From assembly GCF_013376475.1 (NCBI RefSeq), contig NZ_CP045508.1, forward strand, positions 3,942,001-4,006,000: a stretch of 64,000 nt of DNA, given 5' to 3'. Position numbers and translations under genes: made by a program. Each line of letters starts with the position of its first letter. Positions within the stretch are counted from its first letter, which is position 1. The notes under the pieces were generated by a model. It saw only the letters and a program-made list of their open reading frames with translations, was not told the origin of the DNA and did not search any database. This stretch comes from Desulfolutivibrio sulfoxidireducens. GTDB taxonomy: Bacteria; Desulfobacterota; Desulfovibrionia; Desulfovibrionales; Desulfovibrionaceae. This document shows positions 25,530-34,690 of the stretch, one piece after another.

Positions 25530-25644
25530 CATGCCCCATGCTGGCTGTCTTTTCGGAGCACGTCCCCCGGCTGTGTTTTCCGGCAGCGTACGCCCGCGAC
25601 GCCACGCCGGCGGATGAACAAAGACGCCGGGGGCCATGTCCGGG

Positions 25645-26820
25645 TCATCCCCGGCGAACGACCTCCCGCACCCGGCCCCCGGGGCCGACCTTGTAGGCGA
25701 TGTCCCGCCAGACCATGATGGTGGTGAAAAGGGTGCGGATGAAACACCAGCCCACCATGAGAAAGGTGGCCAGATAGCCCGCCATCCATTCCCGTAGCGG
25801 GACGCGGCGCGGGGAAAGCCCCCGAAACGCCAGTCCCAGGCCGAAAAGTCCGACCAAAAAGGCGGCCGCGCCAAGGCTGGCGGCCGGGGAGAACGCCCCG
25901 GCCAGTCCCCCGGCCAGGATCACGGCGGCCGCGACCGGGGCCAGGCAAAGAAACAGCGCCGCCGGAATGGCCGCGATCCAGGTGCCGGGGAAGCAGAATT
26001 TCAGGTACAGGAGTTGCCTGGTCAACCAGTCGCCAAAGCGCCTCAGGCCCATCCCGGCCAGGGGGGTATCCAGGGTGGCGGCGGCCACGGGCCGGCAGAC
26101 CACGCCCTTTTTGCGCAAAAGCGCGGCCATGGAACAGTCGTCCACGATGTTTTCGGCCCACAGGTCCGCCACCCGGTAGCGCTCGAAGCATTCCCGGGTC
26201 ATGGCCATGGCCCCGCCCCAGGGCTGGGTCAGGGCCCGGATCGACTGCATCATGCGCAGGCCCAGGCAGGCGACCAGCATGGCCAGGGTGCCCAGGGCGA
26301 AGTCCAGAGGGATTACCCGGTGGAATCCGCTGGTGAGGACGGCCTGGCCCCGGGCCAGGGGCGCGGCCAGGGTGGCCGCGAAATCCGGCCGGGCCAGGTG
26401 GGTGCTGTCGCAAAACAGATAGATGTCCGGCGGATTCGGCCGGCCGCGAAGGAACTCCACAGCCCCCAGCAGGTTGCGGTTTTTCTGACCGCAACGCTCG
26501 GCCAGCCCGGCCGTGACCCGAAAGACCCGGCCCTCGCCCTCCCGGACGCGTTCCTCCGCCAGGGGCACGGCCGGGTCGTCGTCCGTGGCTGTGGCGAAAA
26601 CAATCACGAGGCCCGGATAGTCCTGGCGCGCAAGGGAACCTATCGCCTCGCGCACGCCCGGGGCGTCGCCGGTCACGGGCACGATCATGGCCGCCCGGGG
26701 AAGGCTGGCCGGGATCGGCCCGGGGCCGGGAATGCCGCGCGCATGATCGCGGCCCAGCAGATAGAGCGCGAGAAGGCCCGCGAGTTCCAGGCCCATGGCC
26801 AAAAAAAGCAGGATCGACAC
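25645..26820 (-). CDS. family 2 glycosyltransferase (ceramide-glucosyltransferase/HpnI-like)
   Basis: Membrane glycosyltransferase of 391 residues. An N-terminal membrane helix, a GT-A catalytic domain with IVPVTGDAPGVREAI, ERCGQKNRNL, the metal-binding LFCDSTH, QPWGGAMAM and the acidic ENIVDDCSMA, then two or three C-terminal membrane helices. This arrangement matches GT21-type enzymes that add a sugar to a membrane lipid; HpnI of hopanoid synthesis is one possibility, but no hopanoid genes are near. It ends an operon begun by the radical SAM gene at 29681, seven bases after the small secreted-protein gene. Confidence 0.78.
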   Translation of the reverse strand: MSILLFLAMGLELAGLLALYLLGRDHARGIPGPGPIPASLPRAAMIVPVTGDAPGVREAIGSLARQDYPGLVIVFATATDDDPAVPLAEERVREGEGRVFRVTAGLAERCGQKNRNLLGAVEFLRGRPNPPDIYLFCDSTHLARPDFAATLAAPLARGQAVLTSGFHRVIPLDFALGTLAMLVACLGLRMMQSIRALTQPWGGAMAMTRECFERYRVADLWAENIVDDCSMAALLRKKGVVCRPVAAATLDTPLAGMGLRRFGDWLTRQLLYLKFCFPGTWIAAIPAALFLCLAPVAAAVILAGGLAGAFSPAASLGAAAFLVGLFGLGLAFRGLSPRRVPLREWMAGYLATFLMVGWCFIRTLFTTIMVWRDIAYKVGPGGRVREVVRRG

Positions 26821-26827
26821 GGCTGGG

Positions 26828-27265
26828 CTATCCGTTGGGAGGCGCGGCCGGGGCGTGTTCGGGAACGGTTTCCGGAACGGCCGGGGCGGCGGGGTCCGAT
26901 GCGGGCGGGGCGGCCAGACGTTCGGCCCGCAGGACGATCCGCTTGCCGCCGGCGGTGGTGAGCACGCCGCTCATCTCCCGGTCCCCCGCGATCTCGCCCT
27001 CGAAGACATGGCCGGCGCCGTGCAGAACGTAGATCTTTTCTCCGAAAATGGCCCCGGCCACATGGTAGATGTCTTTTTGGCCACCCATCCCGGTGACCGT
27101 GACCACGCCGGAGAGCATCTGTCCGTCCTGCTCCATCTTAGCCACCACGCTCGACCCATACAGGCTTCCCTTCCACCATCCGGAAACGCTGGCGTCCTGG
27201 GCCGCGGCCGACACGGCCGACGCGAACGCGAGCAGCATGAAAAAAATCAGGGCCGGGATTCTCAT
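26828..27265 (-). CDS. small secreted protein of unknown family (paralog of 60167-60517)
   Basis: A 145-residue exported protein with a clear signal peptide (residues 1-22, cut near VSAAAQ). The mature part is a compact beta-rich domain with SGWWKGSLYG, QDGQMLSGVVTV, YHVAGAIFGEKIYVLHGAGHVFEGE and a final GVLTTAGGKRIVLR; the tail is Pro/Ala-rich. A second copy of the domain is encoded at 60167-60517. I do not recognise the family; the design suggests ligand or polymer binding in the periplasm. The start overlaps the upstream glycosyltransferase stop by ATGA, which ties it to the glycan operon. Confidence 0.65.
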   Translation of the reverse strand: MRIPALIFFMLLAFASAVSAAAQDASVSGWWKGSLYGSSVVAKMEQDGQMLSGVVTVTGMGGQKDIYHVAGAIFGEKIYVLHGAGHVFEGEIAGDREMSGVLTTAGGKRIVLRAERLAAPPASDPAAPAVPETVPEHAPAAPPNG

Positions 27266-28467
27266 CCATCCTCGCTCGGCCGCCCCATGCGGGCGTCCCG
27301 TCGGAGCAGATCGAACAGGTCCTGGTAGGCCCGGACCATGGCCGCCAGGGAATATTCCGCGCCGGCCCGGGCTCGGCCGGCCCGTCCCAGGCGTTCCCGC
27401 AAGGCATCGTCCCGGAGAAGCCGCAGCACAATCCGGGCCAGTGCCGCCGGGTCCGAGGGAGGAGCGACCAGACCGCTTTGCCCGTCCCGAAGGTCGTCCT
27501 CCCCTGGCGGGACAGCCGGCTCGGCCGGGCCGGGCCGGCCCAAAAGGACCTCGGGGACGCCGCCCACGGCCGTGGCGGCCACGGGCACGGCCATGGACAT
27601 AGCCTCCAGGATGACGTTGGGCAAGCCCTCGCGCACGGAACTCAGGACCAGGATTTTGGCCTGCTGGTAGAAGGGCCTGGGGTCGGCCGCGCCGGGATAG
27701 GCCCGGATGCGGTCCCGGAAGGGATGTCTGGCCACCAGCCGGGCCACCCCGGCGGCCTCGGGGCCGTCGCCGACCAGCCACAATTCGGCCCGGCCGTGCT
27801 CCCGGGCCACGATCTCGAAGGCCCGCAGAAGCGTCTCGTGATCCTTGTCCGCGGCCATGCGGGCCAGGCACAGGATCACATCGCGCACGGGCGCGAGTTC
27901 GGGCGGGGGCGGGGTGAAATGGTCCGTATCCACGCCGTTGGGGATAAACGCGACCCGGTTTTCCGGATGCCCCAGGCCGTGGACCAGGGCGTCGCGAAGC
28001 TGGCGGGAGTTGCACACGTGGTGGTGGGCCAGGCGGCGCAGGAGGCGTTCGTGCTGGCGGCCGACGGCCCCGCCGCCCCGGCAGGTGCCCAGGATGGCCG
28101 GGACGCGGCGCAGGCGACCGAAAATCCGCCCCCAGACGTTGGGCACGGCGGTCAGCGGCACGAAAATGTCCGGGGTTTCCCGGCCAAGCTCGCGCCACAG
28201 GGCGCGCAGGGCGTCAAGTCCGACCACCGGGGACGGCGAGAGCCACGTCAGGGGGATGCCCAAGGCCTCGGCCGCCGGGGCGCAGTCCCGGCCCGCCGCG
28301 AGCATCCACATCTCCGCCCGATACCGGTCCGGATCAAGGCCCCGGGCCAGTTCCAGGGCCTGGCGCTGGGTGCCGCCGAAATACAGGTCCTGGAGCAAAA
28401 GGACCACCCGGGCCGGGCCGTTTTTTGCGGCCGGCCCGGGCGTGTCCGCCGTGGCGCGCTCGGCCAT
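27262..28467 (-). CDS. family 4 glycosyltransferase
   Basis: Cytoplasmic GT-B glycosyltransferase of 401 residues. The N-terminal acceptor domain begins with VVLLLQDLYFGGTQRQALELARGL. The C-terminal donor domain shows FIPNGVDTDHF, ILCLARMAADKDHETLLRAF, LWLVGDGPE and the EGLPNVILEAMSMAVPV block with the E-x7-E pair that contacts the sugar nucleotide. The ATG overlaps the radical SAM stop (TGATG), and its own stop overlaps the next start (ATGA), so rSAM, GT4, secreted protein and GT2 form one tightly packed operon, presumably for an envelope glycan. Confidence 0.87.
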   Translation of the reverse strand: MAERATADTPGPAAKNGPARVVLLLQDLYFGGTQRQALELARGLDPDRYRAEMWMLAAGRDCAPAAEALGIPLTWLSPSPVVGLDALRALWRELGRETPDIFVPLTAVPNVWGRIFGRLRRVPAILGTCRGGGAVGRQHERLLRRLAHHHVCNSRQLRDALVHGLGHPENRVAFIPNGVDTDHFTPPPPELAPVRDVILCLARMAADKDHETLLRAFEIVAREHGRAELWLVGDGPEAAGVARLVARHPFRDRIRAYPGAADPRPFYQQAKILVLSSVREGLPNVILEAMSMAVPVAATAVGGVPEVLLGRPGPAEPAVPPGEDDLRDGQSGLVAPPSDPAALARIVLRLLRDDALRERLGRAGRARAGAEYSLAAMVRAYQDLFDLLRRDARMGRPSEDG

Positions 28468-29681
28468 CAATATCCCATAAGCCCGCAGCACCGGGTGCAG
28501 CCGGGCATGAGGCCCTCGGAGAACAGGCTTCCCCGGAAGCGGCGGTAGGACTCGCAGTTCCACAGATCGGTGATAGTGCGCTCCTTGACGTTGCCCACGA
28601 TGTAGTCGTGAAAATCGCGGCAGGGGGACATATCGCCATTGGAGTCGAGTTCCACGGCCTGGAAGATGGAGATGCACTGGTCGTAGCCGAAGGTGGCGGC
28701 GTGGTCGTTGTAGTATTCCCGCAGGTTCGCCAGGCCGGTGATCTTGGGGATGATGTTCACCGGGGGCATGTTCAGGGGCCGCGAGCGGCGCTGCACCTCG
28801 GTGAGCTGCCTATCCAGGGTTTCGTGGTCCTTGATGGTCCAGTCGCCCACCCAGCCCCAGTGCAGCTTGGGGGTGAACCCGAAGCGCCGGGCGAAGTCCT
28901 CGTCGTGGGCCTTGGCGCTTTTTTCGTCGATCCACCAGGACAGGTAATAGACAAACAGGTCCACGCGGTCCTTGTAGGCCTCGTAGATGTCCACCAGATG
29001 ATGGACGTTGGCGCTGGATATGGTGGTCAGGGCGGCCACCAGGGGCAGGCCGGCGCCCCGGGACTTTTTGGCCTCGTTCACGGCGGCCAGGGCGTCCTGG
29101 ATGGACTGGAAGTTGTTGCCGCCCCCGGCCGAGGGCCGGGCCGCGTTGTGGGTCTCGGCGCAGTGGCCGTCGATGGACACCTGAAGCAGGAACATGGGCG
29201 CGGCCACCAGCCGGTCCACGGCCTTCTCCACGCCTGTGGAGTTGGTGGCGATGGAGGTGGGCATGCGCAGTTCGGTGGCCCGCTCGATGATGTCCAGCCA
29301 GCCGTTGTACAGGGTGGGCTCGCCGCCCCACAGGTAGACCGAGGGCCGGTGGCCGTGGGCGGCCAGGTCGTCCAGGAGTTGGAGATAGCGCTCCTTGCTC
29401 ACCTCGGATTTCTTCAAATCCTTGAGATTTTGCCCGTGCAAAAAGCCCTGGTCGCCCCATTGCCCGCAGGTATGGCAGCGCAGGTTGCACACGTCGGTGA
29501 TGCGGATGGAGAGCTGGCGGATGCTTCTGGCCACCCCGGTCTCGGCCTTGGGGTTGAGCGCCCCGAAAAGGAATTTCTCCTTTTCCAGGGCCGCCAGCCG
29601 TCCGGCGATCCAGGGGTGTCTGGCGATCTTGACGGATTGTTTGAGAATGGTGCCGAGGGCCACGCTGCTTCGTTTGGACAT
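28467..29681 (-). CDS. radical SAM protein with SPASM-like C-terminus
   Basis: Radical SAM enzyme of 404 residues. The 4Fe-4S motif is CNLRCHTC (Cys65, 69 and 72), followed by the GGEPTLY strand and the TIM-barrel core with SIDGH and a long variable part rich in Trp. The C-terminus has a SPASM-like cysteine set (DQCISIF, MSPCRDFHDYIVGNV, CTRCCGLMGY). GGAGG lies 5 bases before the ATG. Its glycosyltransferase neighbours suggest it modifies a sugar or a lipid-linked precursor, but peptide modification cannot be excluded; no precursor peptide was found next to it. Confidence 0.82.
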   Translation of the reverse strand: MSKRSSVALGTILKQSVKIARHPWIAGRLAALEKEKFLFGALNPKAETGVARSIRQLSIRITDVCNLRCHTCGQWGDQGFLHGQNLKDLKKSEVSKERYLQLLDDLAAHGHRPSVYLWGGEPTLYNGWLDIIERATELRMPTSIATNSTGVEKAVDRLVAAPMFLLQVSIDGHCAETHNAARPSAGGGNNFQSIQDALAAVNEAKKSRGAGLPLVAALTTISSANVHHLVDIYEAYKDRVDLFVYYLSWWIDEKSAKAHDEDFARRFGFTPKLHWGWVGDWTIKDHETLDRQLTEVQRRSRPLNMPPVNIIPKITGLANLREYYNDHAATFGYDQCISIFQAVELDSNGDMSPCRDFHDYIVGNVKERTITDLWNCESYRRFRGSLFSEGLMPGCTRCCGLMGY

Positions 29682-30068
29682 AGGGCCTCCGCGTCCCGCG
29701 TCCGGGCGGCTTGTGATCGGGATCGCCCGTCCCGGCGCGGTGGGGTTTTCTTTTCGGAAAAGCGACCGGAATGCGCCGCTGGGGATGCTGCCGCGCCGCC
29801 TGCATACCCCCGGGCGGTGGAGGCGTCAACTCGACGGCGTGAGTCCGTCCTCCCCCTCCTCCAGGAAAAACCCCGGGCCGGGAAAAACCCGCAAAAGCCC
29901 TTTTTGTGTTTTTTCTACTTCAAACCGGGAGAATTTTTTGATAAAGGCCACGAGGCCAGGAGGCCAGGACGGTCTCCGCCTGAGACAACACCACGATCAT
30001 CATGGTGTCCCGAAAGGTTTCGACGTGTTCGCGCCACCCAACGAGCCAACCGTGAGGAGGAAGCTTTT
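29682..30068. other. divergent intergenic region upstream of liv operon
   Basis: A 387-bp region between the radical SAM operon (minus) and livK (plus). It holds a CCCGGGCCGGG-type self-complementary stretch and an A/T-rich segment around 29905-29945 where a promoter might lie. No consensus -35/-10 pair with correct spacing was found. Confidence 0.35.
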
Positions 30069-31256
30069 ATGAGGAGATGGATCGCCCTTGCCGCCGCACT
30101 CTGTGTGTCCGTCATGGCCGCAACGGCCTTCGCCCAGGACACGATCACCCTCACCGTGCCGCTGCCGCTCACCGGCGGCCAGGCCAAATTCGGTGAGATC
30201 ATCAAGAAATCCTACGACATCGCCCTTGAAGAAATCAACGCCAAGGGCGGCGTGAACGGCAAAAAGCTGGTCCTGGCCTTTGAGGATTCCCAGGGCAAGC
30301 CCGAGGTCGCCCGGTCCATCGCCGAAAAGATCATCGATGTGCAGAAGCAGCCGGTGCTCTTCGCCGAGTACACCTCGGCCTGCGCCAAGGCCGTGGCCGC
30401 CGTGGCCGAGGAGCGCAAGACCCCGTATCTGGTCATCGCCTCCGCCGCCGACGAGATCACCCAGCAGAACTACAAGTACGTCTTTCGCTTGAACCCCACC
30501 AACGCCTATTACGCCGAGGGCCTGATGGGCTTTCTGACCGACGTGGTCAAGCCCCAGTCCGCGGCCATCCTGTACGAGTCCTCGGACTTCGGCACCTCCG
30601 GCGCGGAGGAGATGGCCAAGTCCTGCGAGGCCAAGGGCATCAAGGTGCTCATGAAGGAGAAGTACGAAAAGGGCGCGGTGGACTTCAAGCCCATCCTGTC
30701 CCAGGTCAAGGCCGCCAACCCCGACGTCATCTACATGGTGTCCTACGTCATGGACGCGGCCCTGCTCATGCGCCAGATCAAGGAACTGCGCATCGACGCC
30801 AAACTGTTCGCCGGCGGCGCGGCCGGGTTCGCCATTCCCGAATTCATCGACAACGCCAAGGACGCCGCGGAATACGTGGTCACGGCCACCCTGTGGTCGC
30901 CCCAGGTGCCCTTCCCCGGGGCCAAGGAGTTCGCCGAGAAGTACAAGGCCGCCCACGGCAACTATCCGTCCTACCACGGCGCCCTGGCCTATTCCTCGCT
31001 GTTCGTGATCGCCGACGCCCTGTCCCGGGCCAAGGCCATGACCTCCGACGACATCCGCGACGCCCTGGCGGCCACGGACATGGACACCGCCTTCGGCCAC
31101 GCCAAGTTCGAGAACAAAAACGGCTACCAGAACCAGAACTTCGCCGAGACCCTGGCCCTGCAGGTCATAAACGGAAAGCACGAGACCATCTGGCCCGAGA
31201 AGTTCGCCAGCGCCAAGTACGTCTACCCCCTCCCGAAATGGCGCGAGCGGAAGTAG
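30069..31256 (+). CDS. livK: branched-chain amino-acid ABC transporter, substrate-binding protein
   Basis: Periplasmic binding protein of 395 residues. The signal peptide (residues 1-22, ending AFA-QD) precedes a two-lobe type I fold: TVPLPLTGGQAKFGEIIKKS, GGVNGKKLVLAFEDSQGKPEVA, YTSACAKAVAAVAEERKTPY, SSDFGTSGAEEMAK. AGGAGG lies before the ATG. It heads a complete liv operon with two permeases and two ATPases. The family covers Leu/Ile/Val but also amides, urea and aromatic compounds, so the ligand is assigned only to the class. Confidence 0.9.
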   Translation: MRRWIALAAALCVSVMAATAFAQDTITLTVPLPLTGGQAKFGEIIKKSYDIALEEINAKGGVNGKKLVLAFEDSQGKPEVARSIAEKIIDVQKQPVLFAEYTSACAKAVAAVAEERKTPYLVIASAADEITQQNYKYVFRLNPTNAYYAEGLMGFLTDVVKPQSAAILYESSDFGTSGAEEMAKSCEAKGIKVLMKEKYEKGAVDFKPILSQVKAANPDVIYMVSYVMDAALLMRQIKELRIDAKLFAGGAAGFAIPEFIDNAKDAAEYVVTATLWSPQVPFPGAKEFAEKYKAAHGNYPSYHGALAYSSLFVIADALSRAKAMTSDDIRDALAATDMDTAFGHAKFENKNGYQNQNFAETLALQVINGKHETIWPEKFASAKYVYPLPKWRERK

Positions 31257-31300
31257 CTTTCTTCTCAACCTGTAGAATGTCTTGAAAAGGGGACGGGTCG

Positions 31301-32227
31301 ATGTGGGTTCAAGTTGAAGTGTTCATGCAAACGCTGGTCGCCGGGATCCTTCTCGGCGGCCTGTACGCGCTTATCGGCATCGGCATGACGCTCATATTGG
31401 GCGTCATGAAGATCATCAACCTGACGCACGGCCAGCTCATGATGGTGGCCATGTATATCGCCTTCTGGATGTTCGAGCTCTTTCACATCGACCCGTACCT
31501 CTCGCTGTTCATCGCCCCGCCGCTTCTGTTCGGGCTGGGCATGCTCCTGCAGAAATTTTTGGTCAATCCGGTGCTCAAGGTGGAGTCCATCCTGCCGCAC
31601 AACCAAGTCATTCTCACGGTGGGCATCGGGTTGGTGCTGCAAAACCTGGCCACCATCTTCTTCACCTCGGACTACCGGTCCACCCCGGTGTCCTACGCCT
31701 CCAGCGCCTGGTACCTCAGCGACCTGTGGAAGGGCACGCCGGTGGAGATCTCCCTGTCCCTGCCCTGGACGGTCTCCTTCTGTCTCTCGGTGTTGATCAC
31801 CCTGCTTTTGTGGTTCTTTCTGGCCAAAACGGACACGGGCAAGTCCATCCGGGCCACGGCCCAGGACAAGGACGCGGCCATGCTCATGGGGGTCAACGTG
31901 AGCATGATGCAGGTCATCACCTTCGGGCTGGGGGCGGCACTGGTGGCCTGCGCCGGATGCCTGTTTTTGCCCATCTACTACCTGTTCCCGGCGCTTGGGT
32001 CCCAGTTCACGCTCATCGCCTTCGTGATCACCATTCTGGGCGGGCTTGGCTCCACCATCGGCGCGATCCTCGGCGGCCTTATCCTGGGCGTCTTCGAGTC
32101 CATGACCGCCACCTACGTGGGCATGGGCTGGGCGCCGGTCGGGCGCTTCGCCATCTTCGTCGCGGCCCTGGTCTTTTTGCCCGGCGGCGTGGCGTCACTC
32201 CTTAAAAGCAAGAAGTTGACCAAATGA
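31301..32227 (+). CDS. livH: branched-chain amino-acid ABC transporter permease LivH
   Basis: Integral membrane permease of 308 residues with about eight hydrophobic helices. LivH features: GLYALIGIGMTLILGVMKIINLTHGQLMM near the N-terminus, the EAA-like cytoplasmic loop with GKSIRATAQDKDAAMLMGVN, and ILGGLGSTIGAILGGLILGVFES near the end. Its last codons overlap the start of livM by 4 bases, so the two permeases are translationally coupled. It forms a heterodimeric channel with LivM. Confidence 0.93.
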   Translation: MWVQVEVFMQTLVAGILLGGLYALIGIGMTLILGVMKIINLTHGQLMMVAMYIAFWMFELFHIDPYLSLFIAPPLLFGLGMLLQKFLVNPVLKVESILPHNQVILTVGIGLVLQNLATIFFTSDYRSTPVSYASSAWYLSDLWKGTPVEISLSLPWTVSFCLSVLITLLLWFFLAKTDTGKSIRATAQDKDAAMLMGVNVSMMQVITFGLGAALVACAGCLFLPIYYLFPALGSQFTLIAFVITILGGLGSTIGAILGGLILGVFESMTATYVGMGWAPVGRFAIFVAALVFLPGGVASLLKSKKLTK

Positions 32228-33156
32228 AGAAGCTCCTCCCATTCCTCATCCTGGGAGCCCTCGCCGTGCTCCCTCTGGTCGGGCTCAATACGTATATCAT
32301 GCACATCATCATCCTGGCCGTCATGTGGGCCGTGGCCGGGATCGCCTGGAACCTGCTGGGCGGCTATTGCGGGCAGGTCTCCTTCGGCCACGCGGCCTTT
32401 TTCGGCGTGGGCGCCTACAGCGCCGGGCTTTTGACCCATCACTTCGGCGTTTCCGCCTGGTGGGGCTTTCTGGTCTGCGTGCCCATCGTGGCCCTGATCG
32501 GGCTGATCATGGGGCTGATCGTGCTTCGGCTGCGCGGCCCCTACTTCGTGCTGGCCACCCTGGCCATCGGCGAGGTCATGCGCATCACCGTCGAGAACCT
32601 GACCAGCCTGACCAACGGCACCCTGGGCATCATGATCACCCGCACCTGGGTGGAAAAAACCCCCTACTACTACATCATCCTGGCCCTGGCCGCCCTGTCC
32701 TTCGCGGCCTCGAAGATCATCATCTCCTCGCGCTGGGGTTACTATTTCGTGGCCGTTCGCGAGGACCAGGACGCGGCAGAGTCGCTCGGGATCAACACCA
32801 CCCTGTACAAGACCATCGCCCTGACCGTCAGCGCCGTGATCACCGGCCTGGCCGGGGCCTTCTACACCACCTATATGGGATACATCGACCCGCAGGTGGT
32901 GTTCAGCCTGGGCGAGATATCCATCCTGATCATCATGGTGGTCATGGTGGGCGGGGTGGCCACCCAATGGGGACCGGCCGTGGGCGCGGTGATCATGGTC
33001 CTTCTGGCGGAGATGATCCGCTCCATCCCCAGGCTCGGCACGGCCTATCAGACCCTCTTCGGCATCCTTTTGATCGTCATCATCATCTATCTGCCAAACG
33101 GTCTGGTTGGCGACTTTCACAAGATCCGGCGAATCTTCAGGAAAGGAGCGGCATAA
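32224..33156 (+). CDS. livM: branched-chain amino-acid ABC transporter permease LivM
   Basis: Second permease subunit, 310 residues and about nine membrane helices. Family motifs: GGYCGQVSFGHAAFFGVGAYSAGLLTHHFG, LRLRGPYFVLATLAIGEVMRI, the ATPase-contact loop REDQDAAESLGIN, and VGGVATQWGPAVGAVIMVLLAE. The start overlaps livH by ATGA. The ATP-binding gene livG begins 3 bases after its stop. Confidence 0.93.
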   Translation: MKKLLPFLILGALAVLPLVGLNTYIMHIIILAVMWAVAGIAWNLLGGYCGQVSFGHAAFFGVGAYSAGLLTHHFGVSAWWGFLVCVPIVALIGLIMGLIVLRLRGPYFVLATLAIGEVMRITVENLTSLTNGTLGIMITRTWVEKTPYYYIILALAALSFAASKIIISSRWGYYFVAVREDQDAAESLGINTTLYKTIALTVSAVITGLAGAFYTTYMGYIDPQVVFSLGEISILIIMVVMVGGVATQWGPAVGAVIMVLLAEMIRSIPRLGTAYQTLFGILLIVIIIYLPNGLVGDFHKIRRIFRKGAA

Positions 33157-33159
33157 CCC

Positions 33160-33882
33160 ATGGCCATGCTTGAAGTGAAAAAGGTGTCCATGTTCTTTGG
33201 TGGCCTGGCCGCGCTGTCCAACGTCAGCTTCACGGTCCAAAAAGGCGACATCCTGGCCCTTATCGGCCCCAACGGCGCGGGCAAGACGACCTTGTTCAAC
33301 TGCGTCAACGGCTTCTACAAGCCCTCCATCGGCGAGGTGCTCTTCAAGGGCCAGCGCATCTCGGGCTTAAAGCCCCATCAGATCTGCCGCCAGGGCGTGG
33401 CCCGGACCTTCCAGGTGGTCAAACCCCTGTCGCGCATGGACGTCTTCGACAACGTCCTGGCCTCGGCGTTTTTGCGCAATCCCACCCGGGGCGCCGCGGA
33501 GAAGGTGGTGGACGAGGTCCTGGACTTCACGGGACTTGAGGAAGACCGCCATGTCATCTCCAAGGGCCTGCCGCTTGGCAAGCGCAAACGGCTGGAGATC
33601 GCCCGGGCCTTGGCCACCCAGCCGGAAATGATCCTTCTGGACGAATCCTTCGCGGGCCTAAACCCCACGGAGCTCGACGTGTCCATCGAGATCATCAAGG
33701 GCATCAAGAAAAAAGGCATCACCATCATGATCATCGAGCACCACATGAAGGTCATCATGTCCATTTCCGACCGCATCGTGGTGCTCAACTACGGCCAGCA
33801 GATCGCCGAGGGCGAGCCTTTGGAGATCGGAAAAAATCCGCTGGTCGTCGAAGCCTATCTCGGGGAGGCCTCCGGTGCTTGA
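33160..33882 (+). CDS. livG: branched-chain amino-acid ABC transporter ATP-binding protein LivG
   Basis: ATPase subunit of 240 residues. Walker A is GPNGAGKTT; the LivG-specific insert around GLKPHQICRQGVARTFQ follows. The signature region reads GLPLGKRKRLEIARALAT rather than LSGGQ, a shift common in LivG proteins, and Walker B is MILLDESFAGLNPTE (D-E-S in place of D-E-P). AGGAG precedes the start; a second ATG lies two codons in. Its end overlaps livF by 8 bases. Confidence 0.92.
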   Translation: MAMLEVKKVSMFFGGLAALSNVSFTVQKGDILALIGPNGAGKTTLFNCVNGFYKPSIGEVLFKGQRISGLKPHQICRQGVARTFQVVKPLSRMDVFDNVLASAFLRNPTRGAAEKVVDEVLDFTGLEEDRHVISKGLPLGKRKRLEIARALATQPEMILLDESFAGLNPTELDVSIEIIKGIKKKGITIMIIEHHMKVIMSISDRIVVLNYGQQIAEGEPLEIGKNPLVVEAYLGEASGA

Positions 33883-34579
33883 GATCAAAGGTATCGACGT
33901 GTTTTACGGCGACGTCCAGGTCATCTGGGACGTGTCCTTCCGGGTGGGCGAGGGTGAGATCGTGGCCATGATCGGGGCCAACGGCGCCGGAAAATCCACC
34001 ACCATGCGCACCATCTCCGGCATCCTGTCCCCGCGCCGGGGAGAGATCATCTTTGACGGCGTGGCCATCCACAAGGTGGAGCCGTATCGGCTCATCGAGA
34101 TGGGTCTGGCCCACGTTCCCGAGGCCCGGCGGCTTTTCGTGGAAATGAGCGTGGAGGAGAACCTGGAGATGGGGTCGCTTCGCGGCGAGGCCAGAAAGAA
34201 GCGCGAGGACAACAAGGAATTCGTCTTCTCGCTGTTTCCGCGCCTGAAGGAACGCCGCCGCCAGCAGTCGGGAACCCTGTCCGGCGGCGAGCAGCAGATG
34301 CTGGCCATCGGGCGGGGGCTCATGGCCATGCCCAAGCTCATCATGTTCGACGAGCCGTCCCTGGGTCTGGCCCCCATCCTGGTGCGCGACATCTTCAACA
34401 TCATCAAGTCCATTCGCGAGCGCGGCAAGACCGTGTTCATCGTGGAGCAGAACGTACGCCAGACCCTGGCCGTGGCCGACCGGGCCTATGTCCTGGAAAA
34501 CGGCAGGATATCCATGGAAGGCACGGGCCAGGGACTTTTGCACGACGAGCACGTCAGGCACGCCTATCTCGGGGTGTAA
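33875..34579 (+). CDS. livF: branched-chain amino-acid ABC transporter ATP-binding protein LivF
   Basis: Second ATPase subunit, 234 residues. Walker A GANGAGKST, Q-loop region HVPEARRLFVEMSVEENL, signature LSGGEQQMLAIGRGLM, Walker B LIMFDEPSLGLAPIL and switch VEQNVRQTL are all present. It begins with GTG inside the end of livG, with CGGGGAGG upstream as ribosome site. It completes the five-gene transporter; the CBS-ACT gene follows after about 110 bases. Confidence 0.92.
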   Translation: MLEIKGIDVFYGDVQVIWDVSFRVGEGEIVAMIGANGAGKSTTMRTISGILSPRRGEIIFDGVAIHKVEPYRLIEMGLAHVPEARRLFVEMSVEENLEMGSLRGEARKKREDNKEFVFSLFPRLKERRRQQSGTLSGGEQQMLAIGRGLMAMPKLIMFDEPSLGLAPILVRDIFNIIKSIRERGKTVFIVEQNVRQTLAVADRAYVLENGRISMEGTGQGLLHDEHVRHAYLGV

Positions 34580-34690
34580 CCGGGGAAATTGCCTTTGCGG
34601 GCAAGACCGGATAGCGTTTGATCTCAACCGCGCGTCCCGGCCCAATCTGGCCGCCCGGACTCGGCGATGACGCAGCAACGGAGGAAAGCC

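Noticed and set aside
32113-33240. Minus-strand His/Asp/Gly-rich frame opposite livM
   Set aside because: Shadow of membrane-protein codons; no family motif or start signal.
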